From JBGTLW01 sp041743835 (GTDB taxonomy: Bacteria; Planctomycetota; Phycisphaerae; Phycisphaerales; Phycisphaeraceae), in NCBI GenBank assembly GCA_041743835.1, contig JBGTLW010000090.1, forward strand, positions 1-27,120: DNA of 27,120 nt. Reading direction: 5' to 3'. A model generated the notes under the pieces. The model saw only the letters and a list, made by a program, of their open reading frames with translations. It ran no database searches and had not been told where the DNA came from. Below, piece by piece: positions 7,870-15,546 of this stretch. How positions within the stretch are numbered: the first letter of the stretch is position 1; the number at the start of each line of letters is the position of its first letter. Position numbers and translations under genes: made by a program.

Positions 7870-8175
7870 AGCGTATTCCCGCTGGTGGTCGGGAATCAAC
7901 CCGGATTCTCCGACTGTTTGCAAGACCAGTGGTTCACCTGATCTGGATTGGGTTCGGTCGTAACAGAGTCGCCGGGCCCCCAGGTAACGGAAACCGCAAC
8001 CCAGACCCCGCCCCCGGCCCCCCGGCCCCCGGCTGGCCCACCCGCCCCCCCCCAGCCCACTCCGGGTGCGGCGGCTGGGCGTGGGGCGTGTTAAACTCCC
8101 CTGTTTGGGTTGAGCCACTGCCCCCGGCAGCAGGCAAGCCCGCGTCCATCCCACCCACACCGTAGGATGCAGCCG
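7870..8175. other. Intergenic region between the rrf2-type gene and purA
   Basis: About 300 bp with no convincing gene. The middle (7975-8075) is extremely C-rich on the plus strand, with long C-runs and G-runs. Near 8091 a TTAAAC sequence could be a -10 element for purA, but no good -35 is seen. A C-rich start of the open frame at 8110 (TTG) has no ribosome site. Confidence 0.4.
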
Positions 8176-9648
8176 ATGACCCCCCCCGGAACTAGCCCCG
8201 CCCCCCCCGGAACAACCACCACTGCCGGCGGAACATCCGCCCCCGGCAAATCACACACCGGCAATGCACCCGCGCAAGGGCAGGGCCAAGCGGTCGCGGG
8301 TCAGCGTGCGGGGTTTGACGGCCTCGGCCTCGAAGCCGGGCACTGTGCGGTGGTCGGCTTGCAGTGGGGCGATGAGGGCAAGGGGCAGATCGTGGACCTG
8401 CTCACCTCGCGTTTTGCAGCGGTCACACGGTACAACGGCGGGAACAACGCCGGCCATTCCGTCCACGTCGGCGAGAACAAGTTTGCGCTCCACCTCATCC
8501 CGTCGGGCATCATCAACCCCGGCATCCTCAACGTCATCGGCAACGGGGTGGTGGTTGATCCGTCGCCGGTCACCGGCATCCTCAAGGAGATCGCGTCGCT
8601 GCGGTCCAAGGGCGTGGCGGTGGGGGACAACCTTCGCATCAGCAGCCGGGCGCACGTCGTCATGCCGTACCACAAGACGGAGGATGCGTTGCGTGAGGCG
8701 GTGACCGCTCAGGCGGCGGGTTTTGAGGCGATCGGCACGACCGGGCGGGGCATCGGGCCTTGCTACGCGGATAAGGCGCACCGCTCGATGGCGATCCGCG
8801 TGGGCGACCTGATCGAGCCGGGCGTCTTGCGGGTGAAGCTCACGCAGGTCATCGCGGTGAAGAACGTGATCTACACCGCCTTGGCCCAGTATGCCGGGCA
8901 GGCTTTTGCCCCGATCGATCTGGAGCAGACGCTGGCGGATGCGTTGGCGTGGGGCGAGCAGTTGCGGCCACACATCGTGGACACCCGCCGACTGCTTTCC
9001 GATTTGCAGGACCAGGGCAAGCGCATCCTCTTTGAAGGCGCGAACGCAGCACTCTTGGATGTGGACCACGGCACGTATCCTTTCGTGACATCATCGAGCA
9101 CCAGCGCGCTGGGCATCGGCACGGGCACCGGGCTTTACCCAAGCAAGCTGGCGAATCGGATCGGCGTGGCGAAGGCTTACACGTCGCGCGTGGGCTCTGG
9201 GCCGCACCCGACCGAGCAGCTTAACGCGATCGGCGAGCACATCCGCACCGTGGGCAATGAGTTTGGCACGACGACCGGCCGACCCCGGCGATGCGGCTAC
9301 CTCGACCTCACAGCCGTGCGCTACTCCGCCCAGCTCAATGGCTGCACCGCGCTGGTGCTCACGGGGCTTTCCGTGCTGTCCGGCCTGGAAACGCTCAAGC
9401 TCTGCATCGGGTACGACCTGCACGGCACACGGCACGACGACTTCCTCCCCGACGCGGACCAGCTCGAAGCAGCCACACCGATCTACGAAGAGCTGCCCGG
9501 CTTCACCGAGCCGACCGGCGGCATCCGCGCTTACAGCGATCTCCCCGCCAAAGCCAGGGCATATGTCGAGCGCGTGGAAGACTTCGTCGGCATCCCCATC
9601 CGCATCGTCTGTGTCGGCCCGAAGCGCGAGCAGGTGATCGTCAGGTGA
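8176..9648 (+). CDS. purA: Adenylosuccinate synthetase with N-terminal extension
   Basis: Catalyses IMP + aspartate + GTP to adenylosuccinate, the first committed step of AMP synthesis, in the cytosol. Seen: the P-loop-like GLQWGDEGKGQIVDLL, the NGGNNAGH segment, IPSGI, GNGVVVDP, GTTGRGIGPCYADK, LFEGANAALLDVDHGTYPFVTSS, and the C-terminal GPKREQVI, so all hallmark blocks are in order and the core is about 435 residues, normal for the family. Usual enzymes have GKGK where this has GKGQ. Unlike most homologues, it carries a Pro/Gly/Thr-rich tail of about 55 residues before the core (from the ATG at 8176, with TAGGA about 8 bp upstream). The frame stays open to a TTG at 8110 and an ATG at 8167, so the true start is uncertain. 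The tail contains two copies of a CCCCCGGAAC-type repeat. Confidence 0.95.
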   Translation: MTPPGTSPAPPGTTTTAGGTSAPGKSHTGNAPAQGQGQAVAGQRAGFDGLGLEAGHCAVVGLQWGDEGKGQIVDLLTSRFAAVTRYNGGNNAGHSVHVGENKFALHLIPSGIINPGILNVIGNGVVVDPSPVTGILKEIASLRSKGVAVGDNLRISSRAHVVMPYHKTEDALREAVTAQAAGFEAIGTTGRGIGPCYADKAHRSMAIRVGDLIEPGVLRVKLTQVIAVKNVIYTALAQYAGQAFAPIDLEQTLADALAWGEQLRPHIVDTRRLLSDLQDQGKRILFEGANAALLDVDHGTYPFVTSSSTSALGIGTGTGLYPSKLANRIGVAKAYTSRVGSGPHPTEQLNAIGEHIRTVGNEFGTTTGRPRRCGYLDLTAVRYSAQLNGCTALVLTGLSVLSGLETLKLCIGYDLHGTRHDDFLPDADQLEAATPIYEELPGFTEPTGGIRAYSDLPAKARAYVERVEDFVGIPIRIVCVGPKREQVIVR

Positions 9649-9652
9649 TTTC

Positions 9653-9758
9653 GGATTGCGGATTGCGGATTTGGGATTGACTACCAACCGCCGCAAGCGC
9701 TCAGGGATGATTGGAGATGTTGATCCATGTCGCATTGCAAATCCGAAATCCAAAATCA
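9653..9758. repeat. GGATTNN heptamer array with inverted copy
   Basis: Four perfect-phase heptamers GGATTGC, GGATTGC, GGATTTG, GGATTGA run from 9653 to 9680. An inverted, degenerate set (CAAATCC, GAAATCC, AAAATCA, positions 9738-9758) lies 57 bp further on, so the two arms can form an imperfect stem of about 20 bp. The second arm is inside the first codons of uppS. This is a tandem/inverted short repeat of a type known to be scattered in planctomycete genomes; the dispersal here is inferred. Confidence 0.75.
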
Positions 9759-10452
9759 ACCCCGGCATCTTGCCATCATCATGGATGGCAACGGGCGCTG
9801 GGCCAAGGCACGCGGGTTGCATCGGCTCAAGGGTCACAAGGCGGGGGCAGAGGCGCTGCGGCCGATCGTCATCGAGTGCGCCAACCTCAAGCTCGACGCG
9901 CTGACGGTGTATTCCTTCTCCACCGAGAACTGGGCACGCAGCGATGAAGAGGTCATGGGCCTCATGTCGCTGTATGTTCAGTACCTGGTCAGCGAACGCC
10001 CGTTGTTTATGGATAACAACGTTCGCTTCAAGCACATCGGCAACCGCGAGGGCCTGCCGCCGGAGGTGCTCGATCAGATCGACCAACTCACCGCCATGAC
10101 CACTGCCCACACGGGCACGACCTTTGTGCTGGCGCTCAACTACGGCAGCCGGGAAGAGATCACCCGCGCCACCCGCGCCATCGCCGCGAAGGTGAAAGCG
10201 GGGGAGCTTGATCCCGCCGACATCACCGACCGCACCATCGCCGATCACCTGGACACCGCGGGCCTGCCGGACCCCGACCTGCTGGTCCGCACCTCCGGCG
10301 AGTTGCGTCTCTCCAACTACCTGCTGTGGCAGCTCAGCTACGCTGAGTTCTACATCACCGACAAGCACTGGCCGGACTTCACGGTGGAGGAGCTGCACAA
10401 GGCATTTGAAGCCTTCGCCAGCCGCCAACGGCGCTTCGGCGCGGTGTTATAA
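9727..10452 (+). CDS. uppS: Isoprenyl transferase (undecaprenyl-diphosphate synthase)
   Basis: Cytosolic cis-prenyltransferase that makes the C55 lipid carrier needed for peptidoglycan and polysaccharide synthesis. Seen: HLAIIMDGNGRWAKARG (substrate-binding Asp of the first motif), YSFSTENWARS, ALNYGSREEI, and the C-terminal PDLLVRTSGELRLSNYLLWQLSYAEFY, all canonical. Length 241 residues is normal. The ATG at 9727 has GGAG 10 bp upstream and there is no other start codon before IIMDGN. The first ten codons (SHCKSEIQNQP) are written by the heptamer repeat just described, so the N-terminus is not conserved sequence. It is the middle gene of purA-uppS-serC, 78 bp after purA. Confidence 0.95.
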   Translation: MSHCKSEIQNQPRHLAIIMDGNGRWAKARGLHRLKGHKAGAEALRPIVIECANLKLDALTVYSFSTENWARSDEEVMGLMSLYVQYLVSERPLFMDNNVRFKHIGNREGLPPEVLDQIDQLTAMTTAHTGTTFVLALNYGSREEITRATRAIAAKVKAGELDPADITDRTIADHLDTAGLPDPDLLVRTSGELRLSNYLLWQLSYAEFYITDKHWPDFTVEELHKAFEAFASRQRRFGAVL

Positions 10453-10502
10453 TCGGCGTTTTGCACCGTCCCTCAACCCGCGCCTGAGCTTTGCGAAGGC
10501 CG

Positions 10503-10524
10503 GGACTCATCCCCTGAAGAGTCC
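10503..10524 (+). promoter_or_regulatory. Hairpin over the serC ribosome site
   Basis: GGACTC (10503-10508) and GAGTCC (10519-10524) form a 6-bp stem with a 10-base loop immediately before the serC ATG (10530). The purine-rich ribosome site (GAAGAG, about 10516-10521) overlaps the second arm, so folding could hide it. Whether it regulates anything is unknown. Confidence 0.4.
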
Positions 10525-10529
10525 GCACC

Positions 10530-11624
10530 ATGACCACCGCTGTCCATCGCATCCATAACTTCTCCGCCGGCCCCTGCACGCTCCCGCTCCCGGTGCTGGA
10601 AGAGGTTGCCGCGCAGATGCTCGACTACCAGAGCATGGGCATGTCGCTGATCGAGATGAGCCACCGCACCAAGCCGGTCATCGCGGTGTTCGAGGAGGCG
10701 TCCGCGTTGTTGCGTGAGCTATTAGCTGTGCCCGACACGCACCACATCCTCTTCCTGCAGGGCGGCGCGACGCTGCACTCGGGGTTGATCCCCGCGAACC
10801 TGCTCCATGGCGGGAAGTCGGCCGACTACATCCACTCAGGCGCATGGGCCAAGAAGTCCATCGAGGACGCACAGGCCGTCGGCAAGGTCAACATCACGTT
10901 CAACGGCAAAGACAGCAACTTCATGACGCTCCCCGACCCGGCCGAGGTCCGCTGCTCGCAGGATGCGGTGTACCTGCACCTCACCAGCAACGAGACCATC
11001 GGCGGGTTGCAGTGGAAGGACTTCCCGGCCATCGACAAGCCCATCGTCGCTGATATGTCCAGCGACATCCTCTCGCGGCCGCTGCCGATGGAGAAGTTCG
11101 GCGTCATCTACGCGGGCACACAGAAGAACCTCGCGCCCGCGGGTTGCGCCCTGGTGATTATCCGTGACGATGTGCTCAAGCAGTGCCCCGGCAGTCTGCC
11201 CAACTACATGAATTACGCGGCCCACGTCGAGGGCGAGTCGATGCTCAACACCCCGCCGGTGTTCCAGGTGTGGATGATCCAACTCGTCTTGCGCTGGCTC
11301 AAGGGCAACGGCGGGATGGCGTGGGCGCAGGAGATGGCCGCCAAACGCAGCGACATCCTCTACGACACGGTCAACCGGCACAGCGCGTTCTACAAGTGCC
11401 CGGTCGATGCGCGGTACCGCTCGACGATGAACGTGGTCTTCACCACACCCAGCGAAGATCTGGACAACAAGTTCGTCAAGGAAGCCGAAGCCGCGGGGCT
11501 GTCTGGCCTCAAGGGCCACCGCAGCGTCGGCGGCTGCCGCGCCTCGGTGTACAACGCCATGCCGATCGAAGGCGCCCAAGCCCTGGCTGACTTTATGGAC
11601 AACTTCGCGCAGGCCAACGGCTAG
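10530..11624 (+). CDS. serC: Phosphoserine aminotransferase
   Basis: PLP-dependent conversion of 3-phosphohydroxypyruvate plus glutamate to phosphoserine (serine biosynthesis; also a step in pyridoxal phosphate synthesis). The 364-residue protein starts HNFSAGPCTLP, has MSLIEMSHR, LFLQGGAT, HLTSNETIGG, VADMSSDILSR, and YAGTQKNLAPAG with the PLP-binding lysine, then NTPPVFQVWM and LKGHRSVGGCRASVYNA. All are family blocks in order. The ATG has GAAGAG 8 bp upstream. It is 77 bp after uppS on the same strand and ends 19 bp from the convergent epimerase gene. Confidence 0.96.
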   Translation: MTTAVHRIHNFSAGPCTLPLPVLEEVAAQMLDYQSMGMSLIEMSHRTKPVIAVFEEASALLRELLAVPDTHHILFLQGGATLHSGLIPANLLHGGKSADYIHSGAWAKKSIEDAQAVGKVNITFNGKDSNFMTLPDPAEVRCSQDAVYLHLTSNETIGGLQWKDFPAIDKPIVADMSSDILSRPLPMEKFGVIYAGTQKNLAPAGCALVIIRDDVLKQCPGSLPNYMNYAAHVEGESMLNTPPVFQVWMIQLVLRWLKGNGGMAWAQEMAAKRSDILYDTVNRHSAFYKCPVDARYRSTMNVVFTTPSEDLDNKFVKEAEAAGLSGLKGHRSVGGCRASVYNAMPIEGAQALADFMDNFAQANG

Positions 11625-11643
11625 CCCACGCGTCCGCTCGCAC

Positions 11644-12468
11644 TCACTCCGCCGCCGTCCACGCAAACCCCAGCCCGTTGGGGAACTGGTCCCGCGGCTC
11701 ATAGCCCAGAACCCGCCGGCTCGGTTCGAGATCGTAGTACACACGCCCGTCGTACCCCGGGCCCGCGGCATACACCAAATAGAATGGCTTGTCCCCAGCG
11801 GGCAACGACGCTTCGACCGCGCGGGTGAAAAATCGGCGGGCATCTCCGTGGCTGAGGTACATCGCCCGGTGCTTGAGGTTGTTGACCCGAGCCGCCTCGC
11901 TCGCGTTCCGCACGAACCAGGAGATGCGTGCCGCGATGACCTCGATCCCATGCACCCTGGCTGTCATCTCGCCCAAGCACTCGGCCCAGAGCTTTGTTAG
12001 CGCGTAGTGGTTGATCGGCCAGTGCACATCAGTGCCAGCCGGGCCCTCGTGCCCCGCGGGTTTCCCGACAACCACCTGCACCGTGGAGGCCAGCACGATG
12101 CGCTTGACGCCCGCGAGGATCGCCGACTCCACCACATGATGCAGGCCGATGACGTTGGGCTCGAGCAGCTTGCCCATGAAGTCGGCATCGTTGGGGAAGG
12201 CCGCTAAGTGCAGCAGCGTGTCGATGCCTTCCATGGCGCGGTCGATCGCGGGCCGATCGGTCAGGTCTGCGACAACAGCATCCGGCAATTCTGGCATCGG
12301 GTTGCGATCGAACCCGCGCACGGCGTGGCCGCGCGCGATCAGCGCGGGGGCAATGGTCTGCCCGATGACCCCAGCCGCGCCGGTCAGCAGGATGCGCTTC
12401 ACCGAGGGTGCATGTGCGGCAGCGTTGGCGGGGGGAGCGGCGGGGGGGATTGGCGGGTTAGATTCCAA
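11644..12468 (-). CDS. NAD-dependent epimerase/dehydratase, uronate-dehydrogenase-like
   Basis: An extended short-chain dehydrogenase. The NAD-binding motif is LTGAAGVIG (close to residues 28-36), followed by LLHLAAF, IVLAST (catalytic Ser/Thr region), and the YALTK active site (Tyr...Lys). Segment order and size (274 residues) resemble bacterial uronate dehydrogenase (uronate to aldarolactone), but the class is broad and the substrate cannot be fixed. The start is uncertain: the frame opens with TTG at 12468, overlapping the preceding deaminase stop by 11 bp, which fits translational coupling. A GTG at 12402 would give a canonical VKRILLTG start; the 22 residues between are Pro/Ala-rich. A role in hexuronate metabolism would fit a polysaccharide-degrading organism (inference). 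Confidence 0.8.
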   Translation of the reverse strand: MESNPPIPPAAPPANAAAHAPSVKRILLTGAAGVIGQTIAPALIARGHAVRGFDRNPMPELPDAVVADLTDRPAIDRAMEGIDTLLHLAAFPNDADFMGKLLEPNVIGLHHVVESAILAGVKRIVLASTVQVVVGKPAGHEGPAGTDVHWPINHYALTKLWAECLGEMTARVHGIEVIAARISWFVRNASEAARVNNLKHRAMYLSHGDARRFFTRAVEASLPAGDKPFYLVYAAGPGYDGRVYYDLEPSRRVLGYEPRDQFPNGLGFAWTAAE

Positions 12469-12916
12469 TGTCTTCGTTCCAAAGGTCGGGGTGCTCGGCG
12501 ATAAACCGCTGCATCAGCTCGATGCAGCGTGTGTCGTGCAGGTTTACAAGTTCCACCTTCCGCGCGCGGAAAAGGTCTTCCGCGCCCATGAAGTTTTCGT
12601 GCTCGCCGATGACCACGCGGGGGATGCGGTAGAGGAGGGCGGTGCCGGTACACATGATGCAGGGTGAGAGGGTGGAGTAGAGCGTGAGGTGGGGCCAATC
12701 CCGTCGGCGGCCGGCGTTGCGGATGCAGACCACCTCGGCGTGGGCGGTCGGGTCGCCGGTCTGCACGCGCAGGTTGTGACCCCGCGCTACAACCGCTTCT
12801 TCCACCGTGCTCCTGCGGGGGTCGCAGAGCACCGAGCCGATAGGCAGCCCACCCGCCGCCAAGCCGGCCTCGGCCTCTTTGATCGCCTCGCCCATCATCG
12901 CGTGGTCATCGAGCAT
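12458..12916 (-). CDS. Cytosine deaminase-like zinc nucleobase deaminase (yeast FCY1-like)
   Basis: This protein of about 152 residues has the CDA-fold zinc motif: H59-A-E61 (GDPTAHAEV) and C86-x2-C89 (SPCIMC). The Zn is held by H59, C86 and C89, and E61 is the proton shuttle. Beyond the motif, the residues LPIGSVL, ARGHNLRVQTGDPTAHAEV, LYSTLSPCIMCTGTALLYRIPRVVIGEHENF and the C-terminal LWNEDIGI line up well with yeast cytosine deaminase, closer in my reading than to tRNA-adenosine or guanine deaminases. I take the ATG at 12916; the frame is open to 13036 but those 40 residues are Pro/Ala-rich and not conserved. It would deaminate cytosine to uracil (or a related base). It diverges from a hydrolase gene 20 bp away and is followed by an overlapping epimerase gene. 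Confidence 0.82.
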   Translation of the reverse strand: MLDDHAMMGEAIKEAEAGLAAGGLPIGSVLCDPRRSTVEEAVVARGHNLRVQTGDPTAHAEVVCIRNAGRRRDWPHLTLYSTLSPCIMCTGTALLYRIPRVVIGEHENFMGAEDLFRARKVELVNLHDTRCIELMQRFIAEHPDLWNEDIGI

Positions 12917-12936
12917 GTGCGGTATCCTACCGGGTT

Positions 12937-13908
12937 GTGGACGTGTTGAAACTCCTGCCTTTGTTCGCGGTGGCTGCGGGGCTGCTGCTGGTGCTGGTGA
13001 CGCTGGGGCTGTACCGCGCGATGCGACGCCCGCCACGCTTCACCTTTGCCGCGGCACTGGCCCGCCGCTTCCCGACCGACCCCGCGGACCTGGACCTTGG
13101 CGCGACGCAGCTCAGCCTCCGCGATGCAAAGGGTTACCACACACCCGCGTGGTCGATCCAGGGACGTAACCCCGCCGGGCCTGTGGTCATCATGCTGCAC
13201 GGCTTCGCACGCAGCCGATACTCCAGCCTGGAACTCGCGCCGTGCTTTGTGGACCACGCCAGCCGACTGATCCTCCCCGACCTCCCCGGCCACGGCGAAA
13301 GTGCCGCGCGCTGCACCTCCGCGGGTGTCACGGACTGGCGCGATGTGCTGGGGTTTGTCGAGCAGGTGCAAGGCGGGGGCGGGCTGCACGTTCCGACCGT
13401 GTTGTACGGGCGATCGATGGGCGCGGGCATCGCGATCGCTGCGGCTGCGCACGGCGGAGACAGGATCGCGGGCGTGATTGCCGAAGGGGCGTACCGAGGC
13501 TGGGCCGGGCCGATCCGCCGACGACTTCGGCTGCGGCGTTACCCCGCGGAGCCTTTCGTCATGCTGGCGTCGCTGATCTACCGGCTGCTCGTCGCGGGCC
13601 TGGGTGACTTTGACCGGGTGAAGCTCGCGGGCCGGTTGCGGTGCCCGTTGCTGCTGCTGCACGGGTGCGCGGATGCGGTGTGTGCGATTGATGATGCCCA
13701 CGCGATCGCCGCGGCCGCGCCCGACGCGACTCTGGTCGAGTTTGAAGCCGGCCAACACATGGACCTGCACCGCGCCGACCCGCAGCGGCATCAACTCGCG
13801 ATCGATCGATTTTTCACCACGCTCGCCACCACCAGGCCCAGCCACACCGCCGCGCAGCCCGAAGACGCCCCAACCCCCGAGGAGACCCCATGCCTGACGC
13901 ATCCTTAA
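12937..13908 (+). CDS. Alpha/beta hydrolase, membrane-anchored
   Basis: This 323-residue protein begins with a GTG and a hydrophobic segment (residues about 6-27), a likely membrane anchor or signal. The hydrolase domain runs from about residue 78. The oxyanion strand ends in VIMLHGF, and the nucleophile elbow is GRSMGAG with S160. The acid is probably D246 (LLHGCADAVC) and the base H274 (GQHMDLH). The order fits a serine hydrolase of the alpha/beta-fold family, such as an esterase or lysophospholipase; the substrate is unknown. It overlaps deoC by 19 bp and starts 20 bp from the divergent deaminase, so the two may be transcribed from a shared short region. Confidence 0.85.
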   Translation: MDVLKLLPLFAVAAGLLLVLVTLGLYRAMRRPPRFTFAAALARRFPTDPADLDLGATQLSLRDAKGYHTPAWSIQGRNPAGPVVIMLHGFARSRYSSLELAPCFVDHASRLILPDLPGHGESAARCTSAGVTDWRDVLGFVEQVQGGGGLHVPTVLYGRSMGAGIAIAAAAHGGDRIAGVIAEGAYRGWAGPIRRRLRLRRYPAEPFVMLASLIYRLLVAGLGDFDRVKLAGRLRCPLLLLHGCADAVCAIDDAHAIAAAAPDATLVEFEAGQHMDLHRADPQRHQLAIDRFFTTLATTRPSHTAAQPEDAPTPEETPCLTHP

Positions 13909-14627
13909 GCCCCCGCGCGATCGCCAGCCGGATCGACCACACCCTGCTCAAGCCCGAGGCAGATGCGGCCGCGATCGATGCGGTGTGCGACGAAGCGATC
14001 GCGCACGGCTTTGCCTCGGTCTGTGTGAATGGCTGTCACCTCGTGCGGGTCGTCAAGAGATTGGCTGGCACGCCGGTGAAAGCCTGCGCGGTCGCGGGCT
14101 TCCCGCTAGGGGCGATGGCGTCGGCGATGAAGGCGGCAGAGGCCGCGGCCTTGTGCGAAGCCGGTGCAGACGAGGTGGACTTCGTCGCCAACCTCTCCAT
14201 GCTGATGCACGATGAACGGTCAGCCTTGGTGGATGAGTGGTCGGCGGTGGTGGATGGGGCGAAGCACGCGAACCCGGCCGTGGTGGTGAAGGTCATCCTC
14301 GAAACCGCGGCGGTGCTGGCGGGCTTGGACGGAGGCGCGGTGGAACGCCGCGTTGCGATGGCGTGTGGTGCGGCCCGCGCGGCGGGCGTTGGTTTTGTCA
14401 AGACATCCACGGGTTTCCATGCCGCGGGCGGCGCGACGGTTGAGCACGTGTCGCTGATGCGTAAGCATGGCTCGGGGTTGCTGGTCAAGGCATCGGGCGG
14501 CATCCGCACCTATGCTGATGCCGCAGCGATGCTGGCTGCGGGTGCCGATCGCCTGGGCTGCTCGTCGGGCGTGGCCATTGTGACAGGCGCCACGTCCAAA
14601 GGCACTTCCGGCGGCGGGTCTTACTAA
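13890..14627 (+). CDS. deoC: Deoxyribose-phosphate aldolase
   Basis: Class I aldolase that splits 2-deoxyribose-5-phosphate into acetaldehyde and glyceraldehyde-3-phosphate, feeding deoxynucleoside sugar into glycolysis. Seen: SRIDHTLLKPEA at the start, CAVAGFPLGA, ADEVDFVANLS with D97, VVVKVILET, the Schiff-base lysine K171 in GVGFVKTSTGF, and VKASGGIRT with K200. Length 245 is right for the family. The ATG has GAGGAG about 6 bp upstream, and the first 19 bp overlap the hydrolase gene. With the deaminase next door it fits nucleoside/nucleobase salvage. The Gly/Ser tail TSKGTSGGGSY is not conserved. Confidence 0.95.
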   Translation: MPDASLSPRAIASRIDHTLLKPEADAAAIDAVCDEAIAHGFASVCVNGCHLVRVVKRLAGTPVKACAVAGFPLGAMASAMKAAEAAALCEAGADEVDFVANLSMLMHDERSALVDEWSAVVDGAKHANPAVVVKVILETAAVLAGLDGGAVERRVAMACGAARAAGVGFVKTSTGFHAAGGATVEHVSLMRKHGSGLLVKASGGIRTYADAAAMLAAGADRLGCSSGVAIVTGATSKGTSGGGSY

Positions 14628-14644
14628 GAAAGTGGTGAGGCAAT

Positions 14645-15517
14645 ATGAGAACGATCAATATCCAAGGCGTGAAGATTGGGCCGAGCGAACCGTTGGCTGT
14701 GATCGCGGGGCCATGCCAGGCTGAGAGCGAAGAGCTTTGCCTGCGGGTTGGCGAGGCGATGCGCGACCGCTGCGCGAAGCTGGGTCTGGGTTACATCTTC
14801 AAGGCAAGTTTCGACAAGGCCAACCGCTCGTCGATCCACACGCAGCGTGGTCCGGGGCTGGCGTCGGGGCTGGAGTTGCTAAGCCGGGTGCGGAATGAGT
14901 TGGGCGTGCCGGTGACGACGGACGTCCACGAACCGGCCCAGGCCGCCGCGGTGGGTGCGGTGGTGGACCTGCTGCAAGTCCCCGCGTTTTTGTGCAGGCA
15001 GACGGACCTGCTGGTGGCGTGCGCGCGGACGGGCAAGGCGGTGAACGTGAAGAAGGGCCAGTTCATGAGCCCCGCCGAGATGAAGAACGTGGTGGAGAAG
15101 CTCACCGAGGCCGGGGCGGCGGGCGACGGCGGGCAGTGTGCAGACGGCTCGCCTAACAGCGGGCTCGAATCCGGCTGCGGGATCATGCTCACCGAGCGCG
15201 GCACGTTCTTCGGCTACAACCGCCTCGTCAACGACTTCATCGGGCTTGGCGACATGATGGCACTGGGTTGGCCCGTCTGCTTCGACGTGACGCACTCGAC
15301 CCAGCAGCCCGGGGGTGAGGGCACGCACACCGGCGGGCGACCCGAGCGAGCCCCGCTCCTCGCGCGGGCAGCGGTCGCAGCGGGTGTGCAGTGCGTCTTC
15401 ATCGAGACCCACCCCGACCCCGCGAGCGCGCTGAGCGACGCCGCGACGATGCAGCCCCTGGAAACCGCGCTGACCCTCGTCGAAGACCTGGCCAAGCTGC
15501 ACGACGTGATGCGGTGA
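14645..15517 (+). CDS. kdsA: Kdo-8-phosphate synthase, metal-dependent class
   Basis: Condenses phosphoenolpyruvate and arabinose-5-phosphate to Kdo-8-phosphate, needed for LPS inner core. The 290-residue protein shows IAGPCQAES (C24), FKASFDKANRSS, TDVHEP, DLLQVPAFLCRQTDLL, NVKKGQFMSP, RGTFFGYN, FDVTHS (H217), FIETHPDP (E254) and SDAATMQP (D265). Cys, His, Glu and Asp are the four ligands of the metal-dependent class of this enzyme, so that class is likely. An insertion of about 20 residues (159-178, GDGGQCADGSPNSGLESGCG) sits just before the TERGTFFGYN strand, where most homologues have a short link. The ribosome site GTGAGG is 6 bp before the ATG. It starts 17 bp after deoC and may be co-transcribed. 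Confidence 0.94.
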   Translation: MRTINIQGVKIGPSEPLAVIAGPCQAESEELCLRVGEAMRDRCAKLGLGYIFKASFDKANRSSIHTQRGPGLASGLELLSRVRNELGVPVTTDVHEPAQAAAVGAVVDLLQVPAFLCRQTDLLVACARTGKAVNVKKGQFMSPAEMKNVVEKLTEAGAAGDGGQCADGSPNSGLESGCGIMLTERGTFFGYNRLVNDFIGLGDMMALGWPVCFDVTHSTQQPGGEGTHTGGRPERAPLLARAAVAAGVQCVFIETHPDPASALSDAATMQPLETALTLVEDLAKLHDVMR

Positions 15518-15546
15518 TCGGCCCGTGGCTCATCGCAGAGCTGGCC

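Noticed and set aside
7861..8160. Short frames over the purA upstream region
   Set aside because: Compositionally biased by the C-rich tract, no ribosome sites, no motifs.
9091..10428. A 445-residue minus-strand frame over purA/uppS
   Set aside because: It lies over strongly recognised plus-strand genes; its 'NPKSAIRNPK' peptides are only a translation of the heptamer repeat.
10836..11951. A 371-residue minus-strand frame over serC
   Set aside because: It spans serC, a clear enzyme, and part of the convergent epimerase gene in a different frame.
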